Translations under genes and position numbers: made by a program | DNA from: Porphyromonadaceae bacterium UBA7572 | GTDB taxonomy: Bacteria; Bacteroidota; Bacteroidia; Bacteroidales; Muribaculaceae | Direction: 5' to 3' | Assembly: GCA_002476625.1 (NCBI GenBank) | Contig: DLLC01000040.1 | Span: 23,613-55,502 of the forward strand | DNA: 31,890 bases | The notes under the pieces: generated by a model | The model's database searches: none | Told to the model about the DNA's origin: nothing | The model's input: only the letters and a program-made list of their open reading frames with translations | Part shown: positions 8,148 to 15,864 of the stretch, piece after piece | Layout of the letters: every line of letters begins with the position of its first letter | Position numbering within the stretch: the first letter of the stretch is position 1

Positions 8148-9728
8148 ATGAAAAAACTAATATTGACCATTGCATTATTGCCATTTCTTGTGTTTTTGTC
8201 GTGTCGCACAGCCTCTGGTGAGCAGAAAGTCTCCAGTGCCGATACCGACACCATTGTGCAGCCTGACACTGTGGCGCTGCCCGACACGGCTTTCGCCTCT
8301 GTTTCGCAATTGAAGTGGAAGGTGGAGGTGCTCGACAGCACAGTGGATGGCACCTTGAAAACCTTCGATGACCCATACCGCGCCACGCCCTCGCATCTCA
8401 CATTCCGTGCCAATCAGCTCCGCAACGCCGACTTTGGCGGCAAGGTGAGCCACCGCCCTTCTCGAATAGTAAGGGACTGGACTTTTGAGACCGACGTGGA
8501 CTACAGCCCCACAAAGGTGGGCACTTGGGGCGGCGGAACGGGTTGGACCGGACAGCCCCTGTATGTGGAATGGCCGAGAAATGTGGCTGAGAGTTTCAGA
8601 TCAGCCCCGTCGGCACAGCTCACTGCCGATTTCTCGCGCCAGGAGATAGTGGTGGCATCGCTCTGTGGAAATCTGTATTTTATCAATTTTAGTACGGGAA
8701 AGGCGTCGAGGCGGCCGCTGAATGTGGGCAATCCTGTGAAGGGAACGCCTATGGTGGATCCGCGTTTCAACGGGCTGGTGTATGTGGGGCACGGCGTGCA
8801 GGCTCATGGCGCGGTTTGTCAAAATGTGGTGGACCTGTTTAGCCATTCGGTGGTTTACCGCAAGCCTGGGCTTGATGCGAAGGCTTTCCGCTTTTGGCCG
8901 GCGAGCGACTCTTCGCCCGTCTATGCCGATGGCTTTGTGTTCTGGCCAAGCGAGAATGGACTGATATATAAATACTACGTGAAAGATGGTAAGGTGCGCC
9001 TACACAGCTTCTTGGCCTACACCCGAACAGGAATGGGTGGCGCAGGCGTGGAGTCGAGTATGTGCGTGTATAAGAACTATGGTGTTTTTGGTGATAACCA
9101 TGGCAACATTCTCTGCATCAACCTGTGCAACATGAAGCCTGTTTGGTATTATGATAATCACGACGACATAGACGCCACCATCGTGTGCGAAGTGGAGAAT
9201 GGTACGCCCTACGTTTACACGGCTTGCGAGGTTGACCGGCAGGGCGTCTCTGGCTTGTGCCATCTCGCCAAGCTCAATGCACTGAACGGGCATGAGGAAT
9301 GGGCGGTGAAAGTGCCGTGCACAAAGATGAGCATCAATAAAAAACACTTCGACGGAGGAATGTATAGTACTCCACTGCTGGGCGGCGGCAACTGCTCGCA
9401 CTTGATATTCTCCACGCTTGCCAATGATGGCGTGAACGGGAACGGGCACTTCTACACCTTCAACAAGCGCACCGGGGAAGTGGTGTACAAAATTCCGCTG
9501 CGCCATTATGCGTGGTCGTCGCCTGTGGGCTTCTATACACCGAATGGTGAACTTTTTATTGTGGTTGGCGACACTTCCGGCAATCTTTACCTGATAGAGG
9601 GAATATCTGGGCGCGTCATCTACCGTGAGCGGTTTGGCGCCAATTTTGAGTCATCGCCAGTGGTGGTGGGTGGCTCTCTTGTGGTGGGGTCGCGCGGACA
9701 GTATATCTATAAACTTCATTTAGAATAA
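8148..9728 (+). CDS. PQQ-like beta-propeller repeat lipoprotein
   Basis: A 526-residue predicted lipoprotein: the N-terminus MKKLILTIALLPFLVFLSC has a lipobox-like LSC with Cys19, so it is probably anchored in the envelope. The rest consists of repeated propeller-blade segments, for example VASLCGNLYFINFSTGKAS, SSPVYADGFVFWPSENGLIY, DNHGNILCINLCNMKPVWY, VVGDTSGNLYLIEGISGRV and the closing VGSRGQYIYKLHL. This pattern of G-x-LY-x-(I/L)-x-x-x-(S/T)-G is typical of PQQ-like or WD-like propellers such as BamB, which act as protein-protein platforms; a true PQQ enzyme is not implied. The alpha/beta hydrolase gene starts 12 bases downstream, so the two are co-transcribed. I do not recognise a specific function. 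Confidence 0.75.
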   Translation: MKKLILTIALLPFLVFLSCRTASGEQKVSSADTDTIVQPDTVALPDTAFASVSQLKWKVEVLDSTVDGTLKTFDDPYRATPSHLTFRANQLRNADFGGKVSHRPSRIVRDWTFETDVDYSPTKVGTWGGGTGWTGQPLYVEWPRNVAESFRSAPSAQLTADFSRQEIVVASLCGNLYFINFSTGKASRRPLNVGNPVKGTPMVDPRFNGLVYVGHGVQAHGAVCQNVVDLFSHSVVYRKPGLDAKAFRFWPASDSSPVYADGFVFWPSENGLIYKYYVKDGKVRLHSFLAYTRTGMGGAGVESSMCVYKNYGVFGDNHGNILCINLCNMKPVWYYDNHDDIDATIVCEVENGTPYVYTACEVDRQGVSGLCHLAKLNALNGHEEWAVKVPCTKMSINKKHFDGGMYSTPLLGGGNCSHLIFSTLANDGVNGNGHFYTFNKRTGEVVYKIPLRHYAWSSPVGFYTPNGELFIVVGDTSGNLYLIEGISGRVIYRERFGANFESSPVVVGGSLVVGSRGQYIYKLHLE

Positions 9729-9740
9729 CACTACATCAGT

Positions 9741-10697
9741 ATGACACCGATTTTAAAGAAGAAACTCTATATCACCGCATCTGTGGTGGTGCTGCTGGTA
9801 GCGGCGTCATTGGTGGGCGGCAGCCTCTATCTGCTCAACTTTGCGCTCACTCCTTATCATCGATCCGAAGCAGAGGCTCTTGAACGCCTATATCGCCACA
9901 GTCCCTATCTGCGACCGTGGGTGGATAGCTTGAGCGCTTCCGGGGCTATGCACGACACTACGGTGGAAATCAATGGTAGCAGGCTCAACGCCATGTATAT
10001 CTGCTCGCCTGTGCGCACCAACCGAGTGGCTGTGCTGATTCACGGCTATAAAGACTGTAATGCCATGATGCTGCAAGTGGGCTACATTTATTATCACATG
10101 GGCTATAATCTGCTGTTGCCCGATCTGTATGCCCACGGCAAGAGCGAGGGCGACCATATCAGGATGGGGTGGCTCGACAGGCTTGACGTTATGAAGTGGA
10201 TGGACATTGCCGATAAAAAATTCCGTGCCGATTCTTCTTCCACACAGATGGTGGTGCATGGCATATCGATGGGCGCTGCCACCACCATGTGCATATCGGG
10301 TGAGCGCGTTCCTCCGTATGTGAAGTGCTTTGTGGAAGACTGTGGCTACACCAGTGTGCACGATGAGTTTGAGCACGAATTGAAGGATATGTTCGGACTG
10401 CCGCCGTTTCCTTTGCTGAATATGGCAAGCGAAATGTGCGAGTGGCGCTATGGCTGGAACTTTGAGGAGGCGTCGCCACTTGAGCAAGTGAAAAAGTGCC
10501 GATTGCCGATGCTGGTGATCCATGGCACAAGCGATGATTTCGTGCCCACATGGATGGCGCGCCCCATCTACGAAGCCAAGCCACAGCCTAAAGAACTCTA
10601 TATGGCAGAGGGCAGTGCCCACGCACGCTCCCTCAGCGACCACCGCCAGCAGTACACCCAAGTGGTAAAGTGGTTTGTGAGCCGCTACATCCACTAA
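9741..10697 (+). CDS. Membrane-anchored alpha/beta hydrolase
   Basis: A 318-residue serine hydrolase of the alpha/beta fold. Residues about 10-34 form one hydrophobic segment, an uncleaved anchor or signal anchor, placing the catalytic domain in the periplasm. The oxyanion-side HGYKDC is at 101-106, the nucleophile elbow GISMG at 174-178 gives Ser176, the acid is in HGTSDDFVP (Asp265 or Asp266), and the catalytic His is His294 in GSAHARS. The layout matches the Bacteroidetes alpha/beta hydrolase group often annotated as dienelactone-hydrolase-like or peptidase S9-like; the substrate, an ester, lipid or peptide, cannot be told. It follows the PQQ-like lipoprotein gene by 12 bases, suggesting joint envelope work, and ends just before a strong terminator. 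Confidence 0.88.
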   Translation: MTPILKKKLYITASVVVLLVAASLVGGSLYLLNFALTPYHRSEAEALERLYRHSPYLRPWVDSLSASGAMHDTTVEINGSRLNAMYICSPVRTNRVAVLIHGYKDCNAMMLQVGYIYYHMGYNLLLPDLYAHGKSEGDHIRMGWLDRLDVMKWMDIADKKFRADSSSTQMVVHGISMGAATTMCISGERVPPYVKCFVEDCGYTSVHDEFEHELKDMFGLPPFPLLNMASEMCEWRYGWNFEEASPLEQVKKCRLPMLVIHGTSDDFVPTWMARPIYEAKPQPKELYMAEGSAHARSLSDHRQQYTQVVKWFVSRYIH

Positions 10698-10721
10698 AAA
10701 ATAGAGGAATAAACCAATAAA

Positions 10722-10767
10722 CGAGGCGAGTGTCACAAATGGTGATGCTCGCCTCGCTCTATTTTTT
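10722..10767 (+). terminator. Strong rho-independent terminator after the hydrolase gene
   Basis: A 9-bp stem (CGAGGCGAG 10722-10730 with CTCGCCTCG 10748-10756), extended inward by TCAC/GTGA pairing, then a six-T run at 10762-10767 on the plus strand. It sits between two convergent genes; on the minus strand a U-run (10696-10701) lies about 20 bases past the stem, so it may partly serve the M48 gene as well. Confidence 0.85.
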
Positions 10768-10790
10768 ATGAATATCCTATGTGTGTGGTG

Positions 10791-11675
10791 TTATTTCTTT
10801 TTTGACTTCTTTGTGGAGGTCTTTTTTGTGGTTGTTTTCTTTGTTGATTTTGTGGTGGTTGTCTTCTTTCCAGCGTTGATGTAGGAAGCGTATTGCTTTT
10901 CAATGGCGGGCAGTTCCTTTTCGATGGCTGAAATGCGGTTGGCGTCGCTTGGGTGGTCGCTCATGAACTCTGGCACTTTTGCGGTGCTTGCCGCCGACAT
11001 TTTTTGCCAGAAGGTGAGTGCTGTGCGTGGGTTGTAGCCAGCGAGCGACATCAGCACAAGACCCATCTTGTCGGCTTCGCTCTCGTGCTTGCGAGAGTAG
11101 GGGAGCATCACGCCATAGTTGGCGCCAAGGCCATACACTTGGTTCACAATTTGCTGAGTGGCGGCGCTCTTGCCTTGGGTGAGCACGCCCACGGCCTGTG
11201 CGCCATACTGGGCAAGCACCTGCTGGCTCAATCGCTCGTTGCTGTGCTTTGCCACTGCGTGAGCCACTTCGTGACCGAGCACCACGGCAAGCTCATCGTC
11301 GCTCGAAACGAGTTTCATCAATCCCTCATACACCACGATTTTACCGCCAGGCATGCAGAATGCGTTGATTTCGTCGTTCTTCACAAGGTTGAACTCCCAC
11401 TGGAAATTTTTCACCTCCGACTCCAGCCCGTTGGCTTTGAGGTAAGCCTCAGTGGCGGCAGCAATCTTCTTGCCCACGCGGGTCACTTGCTCGCTTTGAG
11501 CCTTCTCGCCAGAAATGGTGGCGGAGCTCATGTAGCTTTTATATTGTGTGAGGCTTGATTGAAGCACTTCACTGTCGGAAACGAGATTGAGTTGCTTGCG
11601 GCCAGTGATTGGTACCGAGCCACAGCTGGTGAGCAGCATAGCCGCTCCAGCTAAGAGAAGTAATGATTTTTTCAT
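10791..11675 (-). CDS. M48-family zinc metallopeptidase lipoprotein with a Lys/Thr-rich tail
   Basis: Periplasmic zinc protease of the M48 (HtpX/BepA/Oma1-like) family, whose envelope members act in outer-membrane protein quality control. The 294 residues start with a lipoprotein signal (LLTSC, Cys18) and the family phrase VPITGRKQLNLVSD (about 21-34). The catalytic zinc site HEVAH is at 135-139 (in GHEVAHAVAKHSNE) and the third ligand is in HESEAD (197-202). After the peptidase domain comes an unusual tail of about 25 residues made almost only of Lys, Thr and Ser. The gene begins 38 bases after the Mrp-family ATPase stop, so it may be the last gene of that operon, though the gap could hold its own promoter. 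The tail resembles basic cell-surface or nucleic-acid-binding extensions; its role is unknown. Confidence 0.92.
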   Translation of the reverse strand: MKKSLLLLAGAAMLLTSCGSVPITGRKQLNLVSDSEVLQSSLTQYKSYMSSATISGEKAQSEQVTRVGKKIAAATEAYLKANGLESEVKNFQWEFNLVKNDEINAFCMPGGKIVVYEGLMKLVSSDDELAVVLGHEVAHAVAKHSNERLSQQVLAQYGAQAVGVLTQGKSAATQQIVNQVYGLGANYGVMLPYSRKHESEADKMGLVLMSLAGYNPRTALTFWQKMSAASTAKVPEFMSDHPSDANRISAIEKELPAIEKQYASYINAGKKTTTTKSTKKTTTKKTSTKKSKKK

Positions 11676-11713
11676 AATTTTATTTTTAAATGAGTTTTAG
11701 TGTATTGTGTCGT

Positions 11714-12820
11714 TTAGTGTGTTACTACATGTTTGGTGGCGGGCAGTGTGGCGTTTCGCTTGTCTACCGCCTTCACCACGGCTTCTGCAAGGGTGATGAA
11801 TGAGCGCCCCGAAACGCTGTTTTGGAGCGTGACAGGCACACCGTCGTCGCCGCCGCGGCAGATGCTCGCCACCAGAGGCACTTGCCCAAGGAGTTCCACT
11901 CCAAGCGCCTTTGCAAGGTTCTTGCCGCCGTCTTTGCCGAAGATGAAGTATTTTTCATCGGGGTGTGATGCGGGAGTGAACCACGACATATTTTCCACAA
12001 TGCCGAGCACTGGCACATTCACTTGCTTGCCGAGGAACATGCTCACCCCCTTGCGCGCGTCGGCCAGAGCCACCTCTTGCGGGGTGGTGACCACAATGGC
12101 TCCAGTGATGCCGAGTGTCTGCACTAAGGTGAGATGGATGTCGCTCGTGCCAGGGGGCATGTCTATGATGAAGTAGTCGAGGTCGCCCCATGCCGCGTCC
12201 ATGATGAGTTGCTTCAGCGCATTGCTTGCCATGGCCCCGCGCCAGAGCACGGCTTTCTCCTTGTCAACTACAAAACCGATCGACAGTAGTTTCACGCCAT
12301 ATTTCTCTAATGGGATGATTCTGTTTTTGCCGTCGATTTCCTGCATGTAGAGTTGCTCGTCTTCCACGCCAAACATCTTTGGCACCGACGGGCCGAAAAT
12401 ATCGGCATCGAGCAGCCCCACTTTGTAGCCCAGCTGGGCAAGCGCCACGGCAAGGTTGCTCGCCACGGTGGATTTGCCCACGCCGCCTTTGCCCGACGAC
12501 ACACCGATGATGTTTTTAACGCCAGGCAGTGGCTCTTCCTCTTTCTTTTTTTCGGGGGCAGGCTGCATGGTGGTGACGGCAATGTTCCCCTTGATGTCCA
12601 CTTCTTCGCCCACGTGGGTGATGATGGCAACTTCAGCGGCACGCACAATCGACTTGATAAACGGGTCGGTTGGGCGCTGGAAGATTAGGGAGAAACTTAC
12701 CTTGTTGCCTGCGATGCGAATGTCGTCGGCAACCATGCCCATTTCCACAATGTTTTTTCCTGTGCCGGGATAGCGCACTGTGCTGAGGGCGTCGAGTATG
12801 AGTTTTGGATATATGGTCAT
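11714..12820 (-). CDS. mrp: Mrp/NBP35-family iron-sulfur carrier P-loop ATPase
   Basis: Cytoplasmic ATPase of the Mrp/ApbC/NBP35 family, which carries and transfers iron-sulfur clusters to client proteins. Residues about 5-88 form the N-terminal MIP18 (DUF59) domain; a short Lys/Glu linker leads to the deviant Walker A GKGGVGKS (110-117), GLLDADIFGPSVP (about 135-147), and the switch/Walker B segment IDMPPGTSDIHLT. The length of 368 residues is normal. Odd point: in many Mrp proteins the segment after ENMS(Y/W)F carries a CxxC pair for cluster binding at the dimer interface, but here it reads ENMSWFTPASHPDEKYFIFG, without cysteines. I believe this is shared by other Bacteroidetes members, so cluster binding may differ. 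trmB lies 28 bases upstream and the M48 gene 38 bases downstream. Confidence 0.93.
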   Translation of the reverse strand: MTIYPKLILDALSTVRYPGTGKNIVEMGMVADDIRIAGNKVSFSLIFQRPTDPFIKSIVRAAEVAIITHVGEEVDIKGNIAVTTMQPAPEKKKEEEPLPGVKNIIGVSSGKGGVGKSTVASNLAVALAQLGYKVGLLDADIFGPSVPKMFGVEDEQLYMQEIDGKNRIIPLEKYGVKLLSIGFVVDKEKAVLWRGAMASNALKQLIMDAAWGDLDYFIIDMPPGTSDIHLTLVQTLGITGAIVVTTPQEVALADARKGVSMFLGKQVNVPVLGIVENMSWFTPASHPDEKYFIFGKDGGKNLAKALGVELLGQVPLVASICRGGDDGVPVTLQNSVSGRSFITLAEAVVKAVDKRNATLPATKHVVTH

Positions 12821-12848
12821 TATTGTCTTCTATTATATTTTTTTGTAA

Positions 12849-13628
12849 TCAGACTTGTTTTTCTTCGTTTTTATTCATGAGTTGGGGCATCTGTATGTAG
12901 CCACGGTTGTAGCTGCGGTAGGTGTCCATTTCTATATCGATATCGGGCTCTTGAAGTTCGCCTTCGTGTGGCAGGTGAAACTTCAGATACTTGATGGTGA
13001 GCCCGCGCTCCAGCCATTGCTTCTCGTAGTGCGTCTTAATCTCCAGAATGTCGTCAGCCATGCCACTGTGATAGAGGTCGTCGGTGTCGATTTCCACAGG
13101 CAGGCGGTTGAGCTTGACGAGCTCGTGGGTGTAGGTGTAGAGAAATGGACTGTCGGTTTTCAGGTGCACCAGTCCGCCGTCTTTCAGTATTTTACGGTAG
13201 CTGCCAAGAAACCGTGAGGAGGTGAGGCGTTTGTTCACCTTTTTCATTTGAGGGTCGGGGAATGTGATCCATATTTCTGCTATTTCCCCTGGGGCGAACA
13301 TACGGTCAATCAACTCGATGCTGGTGCGCAGAAAAGCCACGTTTTTCATGCCTTCCTGCTCCACCATCTTTGCGCCCGTCCACATGCGCGCGCCTTTGAT
13401 GTCCACGCCTATATAGTTTTTATCGGGGAAGCGTTTTCCAAGCCCCACTGCATATTCTCCTTTGCCGCAGCCGAGCTCAAGGACGATAGGCGCTTGATTG
13501 TGAAAATATTCGCTATTCCATTTACCCCTCATAGGGCAGCATTCATCGCTCACCACAGAGAACGGAAACTGAAAGACGCACGAAAACGCCTCCATATCGG
13601 CAAATTTCTTTAATTTGTTTTTTCCCAT
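12849..13628 (-). CDS. trmB: tRNA (guanine-N7-)-methyltransferase TrmB
   Basis: SAM-dependent enzyme making m7G46 in the variable loop of tRNAs. The 259-residue sequence has the Rossmann SAM-binding motif LELGCGKGEYAVGLG (50-64), the GVDIKG acidic loop (74-79) and the family signature TFPDPQMKKVNKRL (122-135); the Bacteroidetes form has QMKK where proteobacteria have WxKK. The C-terminus continues past the normal catalytic domain with a short acidic tail and NKNEEKQV. The ATG at 13626-13628 is only two bases after the stop of the large LRR protein gene, and the Mrp ATPase starts 28 bases downstream. Co-transcription with a secreted LRR protein is odd functionally but common in compact Bacteroidales operons. 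Confidence 0.95.
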   Translation of the reverse strand: MGKNKLKKFADMEAFSCVFQFPFSVVSDECCPMRGKWNSEYFHNQAPIVLELGCGKGEYAVGLGKRFPDKNYIGVDIKGARMWTGAKMVEQEGMKNVAFLRTSIELIDRMFAPGEIAEIWITFPDPQMKKVNKRLTSSRFLGSYRKILKDGGLVHLKTDSPFLYTYTHELVKLNRLPVEIDTDDLYHSGMADDILEIKTHYEKQWLERGLTIKYLKFHLPHEGELQEPDIDIEMDTYRSYNRGYIQMPQLMNKNEEKQV

Positions 13629-13630
13629 TA

Positions 13631-15679
13631 TTATTTTATAAGTAACTTATAGCTTTTGCCCTCGATGCGCACGATGTAGACGCCACAGGAAGGGGCTTCG
13701 TATTCGTTGTGTCCAGCCTCCACTGCCAGGGTCATGCTTGTGCCATTGATGGCAATGAGCTGTGCTGTGGTGGCCTTTTCACTCTCAATCACCACTCGGC
13801 CTGACTGGCTGTAGACTTTAGCTTCCTGCTTGCTCACGTCAGTCACGGCGCTGGCGCTGGTCAGGCGTGCGCTGGTGGCAGGGGCGAAATACGTCTGGTC
13901 GGCAGCGGTGGCGAGTATGGTGTTTGTCACATAGATGGTGGCATCGGTGCTTAGTGCGCCGCTCGCCTTCAGTGTGATGCTGAAGATGGCGCCGTCATTG
14001 CCCTCGAAATTGGCGTTCTGCATATTGAAGCTCACCACACGCAAGGATCCATCGGGGAGCTTGCCGCTATACAGTGCGTGGTTTGCCGAACGTGCAGCCC
14101 TATCGATACTCACTATCTCCACGCCTTCAGGCAAGTGAAGGTCGAACTGCAGTGCGGTGTAGTTAATGCCGTTGTGAAGCGTCACATTCACGGTGCGGGT
14201 TTCGCCTGGCGCTATGTTGATGTCATCTACTGTCACCTCGTCGTCGGTATTCACTTTCCAATCAGTCACCACTTCTGTGGTGTTGCCGCTGAGGATGATA
14301 TTGATCACATTGGTGATGTCCGACACGTTGATTACGCTGTCGGTGGCGCAGTCGGCTGCCTCAAAGTTGAATTTGGCGGGATTGTTGCCGAGAATGTGGT
14401 TGATGATGGTGGTGATGTCGGTCACGTTCACCATATCGTCGGTATTGGCGTCGCCGAGAATGTAGCGCCGTTTTACCATGAACTCTTTCCATTGCGGTGC
14501 CTTTGTGTAGGCGGCGGAGGCTGCAGTGAGTTCCACTTTGGCTTGCGCTACGCCCGCCCACACCTTCTCGCCAAGCATAGGCACTTGTGTGGGTTTGGCG
14601 GTGATTCTTTCCAAGCCGGTCATGCCAGCCATGGCCATGTTTCCAATGTAGGTGACTTGTGATGGAATTCCTATTTTGTCTATACCGGCGAGGTTGTAAA
14701 GCGCGTAGTCGCCGATTCTTGTGATATCGTTGCCCCAGATGTCGCTGTTGCTCACCTGTGTTCCGGCTGCCAGATAGGCGCCCACCTTAGTCACTTTTGT
14801 CGGAAGCACGAGGTTTGTCACATTATGAGCATAGTAGAATGCCCCATCACCCACCTCTTTCAAGGCGGCAGGAAGCGATACTCGCTCCACTGGTGTGCCT
14901 GCGTAAGCCCATGCCCCCAAATAACCAAGACTCTGGAATTTGGAGAGGTCGGCATCGGTTATCTGCGTGGCTATGAATGCCTCGCTTCCTATACGCATTA
15001 GTTGTGTGGCGCTGCTCCATTTCAGCGTGGTGAGGTGTTTGCACCCGGCAAAAGCGTTGTTGCCAATAGCTGTTACGCCTTTTCCTAAAGTTACGGAAGA
15101 TAGGAGTGCGTCGGCGTAAAAAGCGTTGGCTCCTATGGCCCCCGACTCGATGCTCACTTCTGTCAGTTTCTCGCATCGGGCGAAAGCCCCTTCGCCAATT
15201 TTTGTGACGGTGGCAGGCAGTGTAAGCTCGCTGAAGCCTGTGGCACAGAAGGCGTAGCCGCTGATGCTGTCGAGTGTGGCGGGAAAAGTGATGTGGGTGA
15301 TACCTCCGCATCCTGCAAATGCTGCGTAGCCTATGGTGCTCAGACGCTGTGGCAGCACCACTTGCGTGAGAGGCTTGCCAAAGAATGAGGTCTGGGGAAT
15401 CTCGTTGGCTCCGTAGGCCATTTGCTCGCCAAACACTGGCTCATCATTCTCGTAGGCAAGTATGGCGGCACCGCTGAGATCGATGGCGGTGAGCTGGTCG
15501 AGATGCTGTGCTATGAATTTGAAGTCGCGTGCGTCGAGTGTGCCGGTGATGGTGAGGTCGGTGGCTTCAGCGTCGGTCAGTCTGTTGGACAGGTCGCCTG
15601 CCACATTCTCTATCACCACAGCCCATGCTTGTGTGGCCATGAAAACCATAGCCATCATTATGATGATGAATTTCCGCAT
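13631..15679 (-). CDS. Secreted BspA-type leucine-rich-repeat protein with dockerin, cohesin-like domain and T9SS-type C-terminal tail
   Basis: A 682-residue multidomain secreted protein. Residues 1-20 are a Sec signal peptide. Residues about 40-375 form BspA/TpLRR-type (LRR_5) repeats, each with motifs like IGYAAFAGC, IGEGAFARC or IGNNAFAGC spaced about 23 residues, a fold used for adhesion and host or matrix binding. A two-repeat dockerin-like module follows at about 407-465 (DANTDDMVNVTDI and DSVINVSDI). Residues about 480-605 look like a cohesin-type beta sandwich (GETRTVNVTL, YTALQFDLHLPEGV). The last 65 residues (about 618-682) match the general shape of a type IX secretion C-terminal domain: KVYSQSGRVVIES, GVYIVRIEGKSYKLLIK. 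If so, PorU-type sortase would process it. It shares N-terminal and repeat sequence with the paralogue at 15865-17316. The host-binding role is inference from the family. Confidence 0.85.
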   Translation of the reverse strand: MRKFIIIMMAMVFMATQAWAVVIENVAGDLSNRLTDAEATDLTITGTLDARDFKFIAQHLDQLTAIDLSGAAILAYENDEPVFGEQMAYGANEIPQTSFFGKPLTQVVLPQRLSTIGYAAFAGCGGITHITFPATLDSISGYAFCATGFSELTLPATVTKIGEGAFARCEKLTEVSIESGAIGANAFYADALLSSVTLGKGVTAIGNNAFAGCKHLTTLKWSSATQLMRIGSEAFIATQITDADLSKFQSLGYLGAWAYAGTPVERVSLPAALKEVGDGAFYYAHNVTNLVLPTKVTKVGAYLAAGTQVSNSDIWGNDITRIGDYALYNLAGIDKIGIPSQVTYIGNMAMAGMTGLERITAKPTQVPMLGEKVWAGVAQAKVELTAASAAYTKAPQWKEFMVKRRYILGDANTDDMVNVTDITTIINHILGNNPAKFNFEAADCATDSVINVSDITNVINIILSGNTTEVVTDWKVNTDDEVTVDDINIAPGETRTVNVTLHNGINYTALQFDLHLPEGVEIVSIDRAARSANHALYSGKLPDGSLRVVSFNMQNANFEGNDGAIFSITLKASGALSTDATIYVTNTILATAADQTYFAPATSARLTSASAVTDVSKQEAKVYSQSGRVVIESEKATTAQLIAINGTSMTLAVEAGHNEYEAPSCGVYIVRIEGKSYKLLIK

Positions 15680-15706
15680 ATATGGTCAGTAATAATGAAT
15701 TAATCA

Positions 15707-15714
15707 CAAATTTA
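15707..15714 (-). promoter_or_regulatory. Candidate -7 promoter element for the LRR-trmB-mrp series
   Basis: The minus strand reads TAAATTTG, matching TAnnTTTG, 28 bases before the LRR ATG at 15679. No -33 TTTG is evident. The gap 15680-15864 holds no gene and no convincing terminator for the upstream LRR paralogue. Confidence 0.5.
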
Positions 15715-15864
15715 CAGATAAAATTCCTTATCTGCTAATATTTGTGAGAAAATCGAAAAATCATACAATCAGAGCAGAGCCGTGTGGTAGGGATAGGGCT
15801 GTTGTGGCTTCGCTTTTCTTTGAAATTGACTGCATTGTTACAGACGCATAATGGGTGAGTGTCG

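Noticed and set aside
8148..9728. PQQ-dependent dehydrogenase
   Set aside because: Only propeller repeats are visible; the catalytic and PQQ-binding residues of dehydrogenases are not recognisable and the length is short.
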